Under the pieces are notes generated by a model. The model did no database searches. It was not told the DNA's origin and saw only the letters and a program-made list of their open reading frames with translations. From assembly GCA_002479765.1 (NCBI GenBank), contig DLOZ01000004.1, forward strand, positions 110,795 through 174,794: a DNA stretch of 64,000 nt, given 5' to 3'. The stretch comes from Sphingomonadales bacterium UBA7471. Its GTDB lineage: Bacteria > Pseudomonadota > Alphaproteobacteria > Sphingomonadales > Sphingomonadaceae. Shown here piece by piece: positions 34,760 to 43,147 of this stretch. How positions within the stretch are numbered: the stretch's first letter is position 1; every line of letters starts with the position of its first letter. The translations under genes and the position numbers were made by a program.

Positions 34760-34875
34760 TTAACCATCTTTACGTTAAAAGGATGCGTGTCTTTTCGGAG
34801 ATACACTTTCCTCCCCGTTGGCTGCAAAGCCATAACTGGGCCGCCTGCTGTAAAGCTTGGCGGCCCATTTTTTTA
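34760..34875 (+). ncRNA. Candidate small RNA with a CCTCCCC loop and strong terminator
   Basis: A gene-free stretch holds TTAACCAT (34760-34767), then a single-stranded CCTCCCC (34810-34816), a stem-loop (34817-34836: GTTGGCT / AGCCATAAC with one bulge) and a 9-bp GC-rich terminator hairpin with seven T. This layout (anti-Shine-Dalgarno-like motif, two stems, long U-tail) is typical of Hfq-dependent trans-acting RNAs. It could instead be the 3' end of the preceding secreted-protein mRNA. The 5' end is not defined. Confidence 0.4.
34837..34874 (+). terminator. Strong Rho-independent terminator
   Basis: TGGGCCGCC (34837-34845) pairs with GGCGGCCCA (34859-34867) and is followed by TTTTTTT (34868-34874). 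It ends two bases before the stop codon of the convergent glutaryl-CoA dehydrogenase gene. Confidence 0.9.
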
Positions 34876-36060
34876 TCAGAATGCGGCTATACCCGTGATG
34901 GCGCGCCCCAGAATCAACGCGTGGACATCGTGCGCACCTTCGTACGTGTTGACCGTTTCAAGGTTCGCCATATGGCGCATGACTTGATATTCCTCGCTGA
35001 TACCGTTGCCGCCATGCATATCGCGCGCGGCGCGGGCGATATCGAGCGCTTTGCCGACATTGTTGCGTTTCACGATTGAAATCATGTCGGGCGCCAAATG
35101 GCCTTCGTCCATCAGCCGTCCTACGCGCAACGATGCCTGAAGCCCAAGCGCGATGTCGGTCATCATATCGGCCAGCTTCTTTTGATAGAGCTGGTTTGCG
35201 GCGAGCGGTTTGCCAAATTGATGGCGATCAAGGCCATATTGGCGCGCGGCATGCATGCAGAATTCTGCAGCCCCCAACGCGCCCCAGCTGATGCCGTAAC
35301 GCGCACGGTTGAGGCAACCAAACGGACCCTTCAGGCCTTGCACGTCGGGCAAAAGCGCGTCCTCACCAACCTCGACATTGTCCATCATGATCATGCCCGT
35401 GGTGGATGCGCGCAGCGACAATTTGCCTTGAATTTTTGGCGCAGAAAGGCCTTTCATGCCTTTTTCCAGCACAAAGCCGCGAATGCCACCGCCATGCGCT
35501 TCCGATTTTGCCCAGACGACGAAGACATCGGCAAAGGGTGCGTTTGAAATCCACGTTTTCGATCCGTTGATGACATATCCGCCATCAACCTTTTTGGCGA
35601 AGGTGCGCATGCCCGCAGGATCGGACCCGGCGTCGGGCTCGGTCAATCCAAAGCAGCCAATGAGCGTTCCTGCCGCAAGACCGGGCAGATATTTGCGGCG
35701 CTGCTCTTCGGAACCATATGCATAAATCGGATGCATCACGAGCGACGATTGAACTGATGCCATCGAACGGTAGCCCGAATCGACGCGCTCAATCTCACGC
35801 GCAATCAAGCCATAAGCGACATAAGACGCGCCAGCGCCGCCATATTCTTCCGGAATCGTTGCGCCAAGCAAACCGGTTTGGCCCATGAGCGGAAACAATT
35901 CGGGCGCATCACATTCGGTCCGGTACGCCTCAATCACGCGTGGCTGCAATTCGCTTTGCGCAAAGGCATGCGCCGAATCGCGGATCATGCGTTCATCTTC
36001 GGTAAGCTGCGCATCCAGACGGAAGGGGTCGGACCAATCAAATGCTGCCAATTCGGCCAT
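34876..36060 (-). CDS. gcdH: Glutaryl-CoA dehydrogenase
   Basis: A 394-residue acyl-CoA dehydrogenase that oxidatively decarboxylates glutaryl-CoA to crotonyl-CoA. Seen: GCFGLTEPDAGSDP, WISNAPFADVFVVWAK, the family-specific RYGISWGALGAAEFC and the catalytic Glu374 in NTYEGAHDVHALILGRAITG, which matches the human GCDH context. ATG 36060 with ggag about 12 bases upstream is preferred over 36081. It diverges from the ALDH7-type gene (109 bp), giving two late steps of lysine breakdown. Confidence 0.93.
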   Translation of the reverse strand: MAELAAFDWSDPFRLDAQLTEDERMIRDSAHAFAQSELQPRVIEAYRTECDAPELFPLMGQTGLLGATIPEEYGGAGASYVAYGLIAREIERVDSGYRSMASVQSSLVMHPIYAYGSEEQRRKYLPGLAAGTLIGCFGLTEPDAGSDPAGMRTFAKKVDGGYVINGSKTWISNAPFADVFVVWAKSEAHGGGIRGFVLEKGMKGLSAPKIQGKLSLRASTTGMIMMDNVEVGEDALLPDVQGLKGPFGCLNRARYGISWGALGAAEFCMHAARQYGLDRHQFGKPLAANQLYQKKLADMMTDIALGLQASLRVGRLMDEGHLAPDMISIVKRNNVGKALDIARAARDMHGGNGISEEYQVMRHMANLETVNTYEGAHDVHALILGRAITGIAAF

Positions 36061-36169
36061 AAACTTTCTCCAATGTTGCATGGGTCGCTAAACTTTTTGT
36101 GTGCTGCGGGCAAGCTGGCAAAATGTTTGGAACCCGTCTATTCGCCTTACAGTCAATTGGGAGATAGCG

Positions 36170-37663
36170 GTGAAGCTGGCAGCAGACGTAGAGACGATTC
36201 TGACACACCTCGGAATGCAAATTTCGGGGGATATGGCGTCATACTCGCCCGTCGATGGCAGCAATATCGGATCGGTACCAATCGCTTCGCCGTCAGATAT
36301 TGACGCGGCATGCGCAAATGCCACTGCTGCGTTTCACAAATGGCGCGCCGTCCCCGCGCCGCGTCGCGGAGAGCTCGTCCGCTTGTTCGGCAATGCCTTA
36401 CGCGAAGATAAGGAGAAACTGGCGCGCCTTGTCACCATCGAATGTGGGAAGCCCTTGTCTGAGGGCATGGGCGAAGTGCAGGAGATGATTGACATTTGCG
36501 ACTTCGCCGTCGGCTTATCGCGCCAGCTTCATGGACTTACCATCGCCAGCGAGCGTCCTGGCCACCGCATGATGGAACAATGGCATCCCTTGGGGCCGGC
36601 GCTCGTCATTTCTGCGTTTAATTTCCCGGTCGCTGTTTGGGCGTGGAATGCGGCGTTGGCACTTGTCTGCGGTAATAGCGTTATCTGGAAACCGTCGGAG
36701 AAAACCCCGCTGACTGCGGTGGCCGTACAAGCCATTTTTGAACGTGCGGTGACCGCATTTGGCGATGCGCCAGCGCATGTGTCTCAAGTGGTGCACGGCG
36801 GACGCGACATTGGTGCAGCTTTGGTCGCGGACCCACGCATCGCGCTCATCTCTGCCACTGGCAGCACGCAAATGGGCCGCAAAGTTGGACAGGTTGCAGC
36901 CGCGCGCTTTGCCAAGACGATATTGGAACTTGGCGGCAATAATGCCGCGATCATCAGCGACAAAGCCGACCTTGCATTAGCGTTGCGCGGCGTCTTGTTC
37001 TCCGCGTTCGGCACAAGCGGGCAGCGGTGCACGAGCCTGCGGCGCGTCTTTGTGCATGATGCGATCTATGACAATTTTGTAGAGGCATTGAAGGCCGCCA
37101 GCACATCGATGGCGGTTGGCGACCCGCTAGATAGCGGCAACCTTGCAGGCCCCCTTGTTGACGAAGCGGCATATGACGGGATGCGGATCGCCCTCGATGA
37201 AGCACGCGCGCTTGGTGCAAGCATTACGGGCGGTGCGCGGATGGACATGAAGGGTGCCTATGTCCGGCCTGCGCTCGTGGAGATGCCCACCCACAATGGC
37301 CCGGCATTGCGCGAAACCTTTGCCCCGATACTCTACATCTTCCGCTATCACGATTTGGCGCACGCCATCGCACTTCAAAACAGCGTCGGCGCGGGGCTTT
37401 CGTCCTCAATATTCTCAACCGACGTCCGCGAGTGCGAACGGTTCCTGTCTGCCGAAGGTAGCGACTGCGGCATCGCCAATGTCAATATCGGCACATCCGG
37501 CGCTGAAATCGGTGGGGCCTTTGGCGGTGAAAAAGAAACGGGCGGTGGCCGCGAATCCGGTTCCGACGCATGGAAAGCCTATATGCGCCGCGCAACGAAC
37601 ACGATTAACTACTCCAACGAACTGCCGCTTGCGCAAGGGGTGACTTTCGACCTCACTTCGTGA
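36170..37663 (+). CDS. ALDH7-type dehydrogenase (L-aminoadipate semialdehyde / piperideine-6-carboxylate dehydrogenase)
   Basis: A 497-residue NAD-dependent aldehyde dehydrogenase. Seen: SAFNFPVAVWAWNAALALVCGN, catalytic Glu253 (ILELGGNN), catalytic Cys287 (GQRCTSLRR) and the ALDH7 tail GGAFGGEKETGGGRESGSDAWK. It oxidises aminoadipate semialdehyde, an intermediate of lysine degradation. GTG 36170 with gggag seven bases upstream is the chosen start, and the longer frame to 36101 has no such support. Its divergent neighbour gcdH acts further down the same pathway. Confidence 0.9.
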   Translation: MKLAADVETILTHLGMQISGDMASYSPVDGSNIGSVPIASPSDIDAACANATAAFHKWRAVPAPRRGELVRLFGNALREDKEKLARLVTIECGKPLSEGMGEVQEMIDICDFAVGLSRQLHGLTIASERPGHRMMEQWHPLGPALVISAFNFPVAVWAWNAALALVCGNSVIWKPSEKTPLTAVAVQAIFERAVTAFGDAPAHVSQVVHGGRDIGAALVADPRIALISATGSTQMGRKVGQVAAARFAKTILELGGNNAAIISDKADLALALRGVLFSAFGTSGQRCTSLRRVFVHDAIYDNFVEALKAASTSMAVGDPLDSGNLAGPLVDEAAYDGMRIALDEARALGASITGGARMDMKGAYVRPALVEMPTHNGPALRETFAPILYIFRYHDLAHAIALQNSVGAGLSSSIFSTDVRECERFLSAEGSDCGIANVNIGTSGAEIGGAFGGEKETGGGRESGSDAWKAYMRRATNTINYSNELPLAQGVTFDLTS

Positions 37664-37671
37664 CCATATTG

Positions 37672-37696
37672 TCATCCTGAACATGTTTCAGGATGA
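37672..37696. repeat. REP-like palindrome
   Basis: TCATCCTGAA (37672-37681) and its exact complement (37687-37696) enclose a 5-base loop, 8 bases after the aldehyde dehydrogenase stop. The TCATCCTGAA...TTCAGGATGA form resembles dispersed intergenic palindromes common in sphingomonad genomes. It may also help end the transcript. I see only one copy in this window. Confidence 0.5.
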
Positions 37697-37799
37697 AGAG
37701 AGACGGGTTAGCATAGCACATACGCGTTGATGGGTTTTAACTGGCGATGCCAGCCAAGCGCCTTTTCCTTAGCCTTGCTTGGCCACCACGTAACCAGTA

Positions 37800-37816
37800 C
37801 TAATATTTAATATTAG
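37800..37816. promoter_or_regulatory. AT-rich inverted repeat upstream of amine operon 1
   Basis: CTAATAT and ATATTAG around TTA form a perfect palindrome about 95 bases before the first gene. A CCAAGC/GCTTGG stem lies at about 37754-37782. It is operator-like in shape and position, and the bound protein is unknown. Confidence 0.35.
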
Positions 37817-37910
37817 AAAAAACTGTTGCTGTGATTCCATGGCGCAATCCGATTGCCGCACCAGCTTTTTGTCTGACATAGGGCCGCGATAACGAAAATT
37901 GGTGGATCAT

Positions 37911-40418
37911 ATGAAGAGCACAGCACGGGCAGTTGTAATTGGTGGCGGCGTTGTCGGCGTAAGCACGTTGTACCATCTTGCAAAAATGGGGTGGAGCGAT
38001 GTCGTGTTGCTTGAGCGTAAGGAGTTAACCTCCGGCTCAACCTGGCATGCGGCGGGCCTTTTGCCGCTTTTCAACCTGAGCTATTCCGTCGGCAAGCTGC
38101 ATCAATATTCGGTAGGATTATATCCAACGCTAGAGGCAGAGACCGGCCTGCATGCCGGTTTTTCGCAAGTCACGAACATCCGGCTGGCGACCACCAAAGA
38201 CCGGATGGATGAGTATAATTATTATGCGGGCGTTGCGCGCACCATTGGCGTCGATGTCAATTTCCTGAGCCCCGACGACGTCAAAGATATTTGGCCGCTT
38301 GCGGATATGGACGGCGTCATTGGCGCTATCCAGCATCCCGATGACGGTTATATCCAGCCCGCCGATCTCACGCAGGCATTGGCCAAGGGCGCGCGGCAGC
38401 GCGGCGCGACCATCTATCGCAACACAACGGTCACCGCGATCACGCAGCAGCCGAACGGCGAATGGCTTATTTCAACGGATCAGGGCGACATCACCTGCGA
38501 GCATGTCGTCTCCTGCTCCGGCAATTTCGCGCGTCAGACGGGCGCAATGGTGGGCCTCGATATCCCCGTTATCCCGGTCGAGCATCAATATATCGTGACT
38601 GAGCAGCACCCGGACATCATGGCACGCAAAAAAGCCGGTTTGCCCGAAATGGGCGTCCTGCGCGAATCCGACGCCAGCTATTATATGCGTGAGGAAGCGG
38701 GCGGGCTGTTGTTGGGGCCATATGAACTGGGTGCGCCGGCCTGCTATGTGGATGGCCCTTCGGCAACCAGCGAATATGAACTGTTCCCTGACGCGCTTGA
38801 ACGGCTCGAGCCCTATATTCTTGCCGCAATGAAGCGCGTGCCCGCCTTTGGCGAGGTCGGCATCAAGCGCGTCTATAACGGCGCAATTGCATATACGCCC
38901 GACGGGTCGCCGATTGTCGGACCAGCATGGGGCCTGAAAAACTTCTGGCTCAACGAAGGCCACAGCTTTGGCGTGACCGCCGCAGGTGGCGCTGGTTGGC
39001 AATTGGCACATTGGATTGTCGATGGTGAACCGACGATCGATATGATGGGCGTCGATCCGCGCCGCTTTGGCGACTATGCTGGGCGCGGATTCCTGATTGA
39101 AAAGAACGAAGAAGCCTATGCCAAGGTCTTCACCGTGCATTATCCCGATGAAGAGCGTGAAGCGGGACGCGCATTGCGTCGCACCCCTTGCTATGACCGG
39201 ATGAAGGCGCTGGGCGCGGTGTTTGGCAGTGTGTTTGGCTGGGAACGCCCCAATTGGTTCGCGCCGGAAGGCTATGCGCTCAGCGAGGCCGATCTCGACA
39301 AGCCCGACGTGCTTTTGAACGACAATCATCCCGTCGTTGCAGATGAACCCATTCGTGAAAAATGGTCGTTCCGTCGGTCCAACTATTTCGAGCATGTCGG
39401 CAATGAGTGTCGCCATGTGCACGAAAAAGTCGGCATTCAGGATATGAGCGCATTTGCCAAATGCGAAATATCAGGTCCGGGTGCAGAAGCCTGGCTTGAC
39501 CAATTGCTGACAAATGCGGTGCCGAAAAAGGTCGGGCGCGTAAGCTTGTCCTATCTGCTCACCAACAAGGGCGGCGTGCGCAGTGAGTTCACCGTCTATA
39601 AAGTCGCGCCGCAGCGTTATTATCTTGTCTCGGCTGGCGCCTATGAGCGGCATGACCATGATTATTTGAAAAAGGCCCTGCCGCGCGATGGCTCTGTCAG
39701 CTTTGAACGGCTGACCACGGCGATGGGCGTGCTCGTTCTGGCGGGCCCGCATTCACGCGATGTGTTGGCGAAGCTGACCGATACCGACCTGTCCAATGAC
39801 GCCTTCCCATGGTTGACCGGCAAGAAAATGAGCATCGGTCTGGCGCAGGTCGATGCGCTGCGGGTCAATTTCATCGGCGAGCTTGGTTGGGAAATCCATC
39901 ATCCGATCGAAATGCAGAATTACATCTTTGACCGGTTGATGGAGGCAGGCGCCGAGTTTGAGATTAAGCCGTTCGGTATCCGCGCGATGACGTCGATGGC
40001 GCTCGAAAAAAGCTACAAGCTGATCCCGCGTGAATTGTCGGTTGAATATTCGGCGTTTGAAAGCGGATTGGACCGATTTGTCAGCCTGAAGAAGCCAGGC
40101 TTTCATGGCCGCGATGCATTGCTTGCGTGGCGCGAACGGGGCGCTGCCAACACGCTTGTGACGATGGAAGTGCATGGTGTGACCGATGCCGATGCACGCG
40201 GGTCTGAGCCGATTTATCACGGCGATGATATTGTCGGTCGCGTGACGTCTGGCGGTTATGGTTGGCGCGTGCGCAAATCGCTTGCGCTCGCGATGGTGCG
40301 CCCTGATTTGGCGCATGTAGGCGCCGAGTTTGAAATCGCGATCTTGGGTGTTCGTCATAAGGCGACGATCATCGCGGACTCGCCATTCGACCCTGAAAAT
40401 AATGCACTGAGGAGCTAA
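37911..40418 (+). CDS. Dimethylglycine / sarcosine dehydrogenase-like flavoprotein with GcvT-type C-terminus
   Basis: An 835-residue two-domain enzyme. The N-terminal FAD oxidase domain has VVIGGGVVGVSTLYHLAK and the covalent-flavin His47 in TSGSTWHAAGLLP, as in mammalian DMGDH and SARDH. The C-terminal half (from about residue 430) is a tetrahydrofolate-binding GcvT fold that captures the removed methyl as methylene-THF. Expected reaction: dimethylglycine -> sarcosine. ATG 37911 with ggtgg five bases upstream is preferred over TTG 37899. It is first gene of a six- or seven-gene operon with a Rieske demethylase and sarcosine oxidase. Confidence 0.85.
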   Translation: MKSTARAVVIGGGVVGVSTLYHLAKMGWSDVVLLERKELTSGSTWHAAGLLPLFNLSYSVGKLHQYSVGLYPTLEAETGLHAGFSQVTNIRLATTKDRMDEYNYYAGVARTIGVDVNFLSPDDVKDIWPLADMDGVIGAIQHPDDGYIQPADLTQALAKGARQRGATIYRNTTVTAITQQPNGEWLISTDQGDITCEHVVSCSGNFARQTGAMVGLDIPVIPVEHQYIVTEQHPDIMARKKAGLPEMGVLRESDASYYMREEAGGLLLGPYELGAPACYVDGPSATSEYELFPDALERLEPYILAAMKRVPAFGEVGIKRVYNGAIAYTPDGSPIVGPAWGLKNFWLNEGHSFGVTAAGGAGWQLAHWIVDGEPTIDMMGVDPRRFGDYAGRGFLIEKNEEAYAKVFTVHYPDEEREAGRALRRTPCYDRMKALGAVFGSVFGWERPNWFAPEGYALSEADLDKPDVLLNDNHPVVADEPIREKWSFRRSNYFEHVGNECRHVHEKVGIQDMSAFAKCEISGPGAEAWLDQLLTNAVPKKVGRVSLSYLLTNKGGVRSEFTVYKVAPQRYYLVSAGAYERHDHDYLKKALPRDGSVSFERLTTAMGVLVLAGPHSRDVLAKLTDTDLSNDAFPWLTGKKMSIGLAQVDALRVNFIGELGWEIHHPIEMQNYIFDRLMEAGAEFEIKPFGIRAMTSMALEKSYKLIPRELSVEYSAFESGLDRFVSLKKPGFHGRDALLAWRERGAANTLVTMEVHGVTDADARGSEPIYHGDDIVGRVTSGGYGWRVRKSLALAMVRPDLAHVGAEFEIAILGVRHKATIIADSPFDPENNALRS

Positions 40419-40422
40419 GCCG

Positions 40423-41625
40423 ATGTCGCGTTTCGCCCCCATCGCCGATTTGTTGGCGCAGGATCGCAACGGTTACACCCTGCCGCGCGAATTATATGTC
40501 AGCGACGCCGCGTTCGAATTTGATACGCAGGTCATGCTAAAATCGGTTTGGCTTTATGCCTGTACCGTCGCGCATGTGAAAAATCCGGGCGATTTTTTCG
40601 TGTTCGAACTGGCGCAGAATTCCGTCGTCATTGTGCGTGGCCGCGACATGCAAGTGCGCGCATTCTGGAACAGCTGCCGGCACCGTGGGGCCAAAATCTG
40701 CCTGGAACAGCGTGGCCGGGCGCCGCGTTTAATGTGTCCCTATCATCAATGGACATACGGCCTTGACGGCAAGCTTCTTGCCGCGCGCAGCATGGCGGAG
40801 GATTTTGACAAAGCCGATCATGGGCTTTCGCCGGTGGCGCTCGAAAATGTCGGCGGCCTTATTTTCATCTGCCTCGGCGACAATCCGCCGCCGATTGACC
40901 GCGTAAAGGCCGACATATCCAAACAGATTTCGGTTTATGATCTCGAAAAGTTAAAGGTCGTTGTTCAGGACAATTATATCGAAGACGCCAACTGGAAATT
41001 GGTGATGGAGAATAATCGCGAATGTTACCATTGCGACGTCGGTCATCCTGAACTGATTAGTGTGCTTGGGACAACAGGCTTTGGTAAAGATGCGCCCGAT
41101 AATGCAGCGAAGCATGAAGAGTGGCAAGCGCTCGGCATCGACCATGATCTGATCGAATTTCCTGACGGCTGGTGGCACCGGGTCGCGCGGTTGGCGCTGG
41201 CCAATGGCGCGGTAACCCAATCGATAGATGGCAAGCTTGCATGTCAAAAATTGATCGGGCCATTTACGGCGCCTGAAACGTCTAGCCTGTCTGTTTGGAC
41301 CCAGCCCAATAGCTGGCACCATTTCTGCTGTGACCATGTCGTGACATTTTCACTGACCCCGATTTCGCCGGACAAGACATTGCTGCGCACGAGCTGGCTG
41401 GTGCACGAAGATGCAGTTGAGGGCGTCGATTACGATCCCGATCATTTGGCCGCATTGTGGCGCAAAACAAACGAGCAGGACGGGCATTTCTCTGCGATCA
41501 ACCATCGCGGGATCGCCAGCGATGGCTATATTCAGGGGCCTTATGCCGTTGAAGAAAAGCTGGTCGACGACTTTAAGAGCTTCTATGTGCGCCGCGCTAC
41601 AGCCGCGCTTGAGAAAATATCATGA
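40423..41625 (+). CDS. Rieske oxygenase alpha subunit, glycine betaine demethylase-like
   Basis: A 400-residue aromatic-ring-hydroxylating-type oxygenase. Rieske ligands are Cys85, His87, Cys105 and His108 (SCRHRGAKIC, CPYHQWTY). Mononuclear iron ligands include His203 and His208 in ENNRECYHCDVGHPEL. This motif and the operon context match GbcA, which removes one methyl from glycine betaine as formaldehyde. A good ribosome site (gaggag) precedes ATG 40423. No ferredoxin reductase (GbcB) is encoded in the window, so electrons must come from elsewhere. Choline or carnitine oxygenases are alternatives. Confidence 0.85.
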   Translation: MSRFAPIADLLAQDRNGYTLPRELYVSDAAFEFDTQVMLKSVWLYACTVAHVKNPGDFFVFELAQNSVVIVRGRDMQVRAFWNSCRHRGAKICLEQRGRAPRLMCPYHQWTYGLDGKLLAARSMAEDFDKADHGLSPVALENVGGLIFICLGDNPPPIDRVKADISKQISVYDLEKLKVVVQDNYIEDANWKLVMENNRECYHCDVGHPELISVLGTTGFGKDAPDNAAKHEEWQALGIDHDLIEFPDGWWHRVARLALANGAVTQSIDGKLACQKLIGPFTAPETSSLSVWTQPNSWHHFCCDHVVTFSLTPISPDKTLLRTSWLVHEDAVEGVDYDPDHLAALWRKTNEQDGHFSAINHRGIASDGYIQGPYAVEEKLVDDFKSFYVRRATAALEKIS

Positions 41626-42875
41626 CCCACCACAGTGCTTTCAGTCTTTTCGCCAAAGCGCTTGGCGGACATCAGGATTGGCCCGAACAATGGCCCGATG
41701 CGGCACCAAAACCAGCTTATGATGCCATCATCGTTGGCGGCGGCGGGCATGGGTTGGGCGCGGCATATTATCTCGCCAAAAAATATGGGATTACCAACGT
41801 CGCCGTGCTTGAAAAAGGCTGGATAGGTGGCGGCAATACCGGGCGTAACACAACGATTATCCGGTCAAACTATCTCTATGACGAAAGCGCGCATCTTTAT
41901 GATCACGCGGTGAAGCTTTGGGATGGGTTGAGCCAGGAACTGAACTACAACGTCATGTATTCGAAACGCGGCGTCATGATGCTCGCGCACAATGTGCACG
42001 ATGTGCAGAGCCTGCAACGGCATGTCAATGCCAACCGGCTGAACGGTGTCGACAATGAATGGCTGACACCGCAGCAGGCGAAAGATTATTGTCCGCCCCT
42101 GAACATTTCGCCAGATGCGCGGCACCCTGTGCTGGGGGCCGCATTGCAACGGCGCGGCGGCACAGCACGGCACGATTCGGTGGCGTGGGGCTATGCGCGG
42201 GCCGCGGCGGCTTTGGGCGTCGATATCATCCAGAATTGCGCGGTTACGGCGATAAGGCGCGGTGCCGATGGCGCGGTCGAAGGTGTTGAAACCACCCGAG
42301 GGCCTATCGCCACAAAGCGTATTGGCGTGTCGGCTGCGGGCAATACGTCTGTTGTTATGCAGATGGCTGGTTTGGACTTTCCGTTGGAAAGCTACCCCTT
42401 GCAGGCACTGGTTTCAGAGCCCGTAAAACCAACTTTCCCGTGCGTCGTGATGTCGAACACAGTCCATGCCTATATGAGCCAGTCGGACAAAGGCGAATTG
42501 GTCATTGGTGCGGGCACCGACCAATATGTCAGCTACTCGCAGCGCGGTGCGCTCCACATTATCGAACATACGCTTGCCGCAATCTGCGAAATTTTTCCGA
42601 TTTACAGGCGGATGCGCATGTTGCGGACGTGGGGCGGGATAGTCGATGTGACGCCTGACCGTTCACCGATATTGGGCAAGACCCCGGTCAAGGGGCTATA
42701 TGTCAATTGCGGCTGGGGCACTGGCGGCTTTAAGGCGACGCCCGGGGCCGGAGATTTGCTGGCCTACACCATGGCGAAGGACGAGCCGCATCCCATCAAC
42801 GCGCCCTTCAATCTCGACCGCTTCCGCAATGGCCGGTTGATTGACGAGGCAGCAGCAGCGGCGGTGGCACACTAA
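41622..42875 (+). CDS. soxB: Sarcosine oxidase beta subunit (operon 1)
   Basis: A 417-residue flavoprotein subunit of heterotetrameric sarcosine oxidase (sarcosine + O2 + THF -> glycine + methylene-THF + H2O2). Seen: dinucleotide fold AIIVGGGGHGLGAAYYLAKK, GNTGRNTTIIRSNY and His184 in RRGGTARHDSVAWGYARA, the context of the covalently bound FMN in studied enzymes. The substrate pocket segment after RSNY (LYDESAHLYDHAVKLW) is close to classical SoxB. Overlaps flanking genes by ATGA and TAATG. Confidence 0.93.
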   Translation: MTHHSAFSLFAKALGGHQDWPEQWPDAAPKPAYDAIIVGGGGHGLGAAYYLAKKYGITNVAVLEKGWIGGGNTGRNTTIIRSNYLYDESAHLYDHAVKLWDGLSQELNYNVMYSKRGVMMLAHNVHDVQSLQRHVNANRLNGVDNEWLTPQQAKDYCPPLNISPDARHPVLGAALQRRGGTARHDSVAWGYARAAAALGVDIIQNCAVTAIRRGADGAVEGVETTRGPIATKRIGVSAAGNTSVVMQMAGLDFPLESYPLQALVSEPVKPTFPCVVMSNTVHAYMSQSDKGELVIGAGTDQYVSYSQRGALHIIEHTLAAICEIFPIYRRMRMLRTWGGIVDVTPDRSPILGKTPVKGLYVNCGWGTGGFKATPGAGDLLAYTMAKDEPHPINAPFNLDRFRNGRLIDEAAAAAVAH

Positions 42876-43147
42876 TGATCTTAATTCACTGCCCTTATTG
42901 TGACGAAAAACGTCCCGAAATCGAATTTGCCAATGCCGGGCAGGCGCATGTTGCCCGCCCATTGGACCCGTCAAGCCAGAGCGACGAAGAATGGGAAGCC
43001 TATCTTTTCATCCGCGCCAATCCGCGCGGACGGCACCACGAACGCTGGCGGCATGTGCATGGCTGCGGCCGCTTTTTCAACGCGGTACGCGACACTGTGA
43101 CCGACAAATTTGAAACGACTTACAAGGCTGGGGAGCCGCGGCGATGA
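42875..43147 (+). CDS. soxD: Sarcosine oxidase delta subunit (operon 1)
   Basis: A 90-residue subunit with the zinc-type motif CPYCDEKRPEIEF, plus HVHGCGRFFN near the C-terminus, together giving the Cys/His set that binds Zn in sarcosine oxidase delta. Coupled by overlap to soxB and soxA. Confidence 0.93.
   Translation: MILIHCPYCDEKRPEIEFANAGQAHVARPLDPSSQSDEEWEAYLFIRANPRGRHHERWRHVHGCGRFFNAVRDTVTDKFETTYKAGEPRR

Noticed and set aside
37697..37910. Glycine riboswitch ahead of the dimethylglycine dehydrogenase operon
   Set aside because: I could find only short stems and an AT-rich palindrome, not the tandem conserved aptamer core.
38472..39422. 316-codon ORF antisense to the dimethylglycine dehydrogenase-like gene
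   Set aside because: The sense frame carries the flavin-binding motifs; the antisense product is composition-driven.
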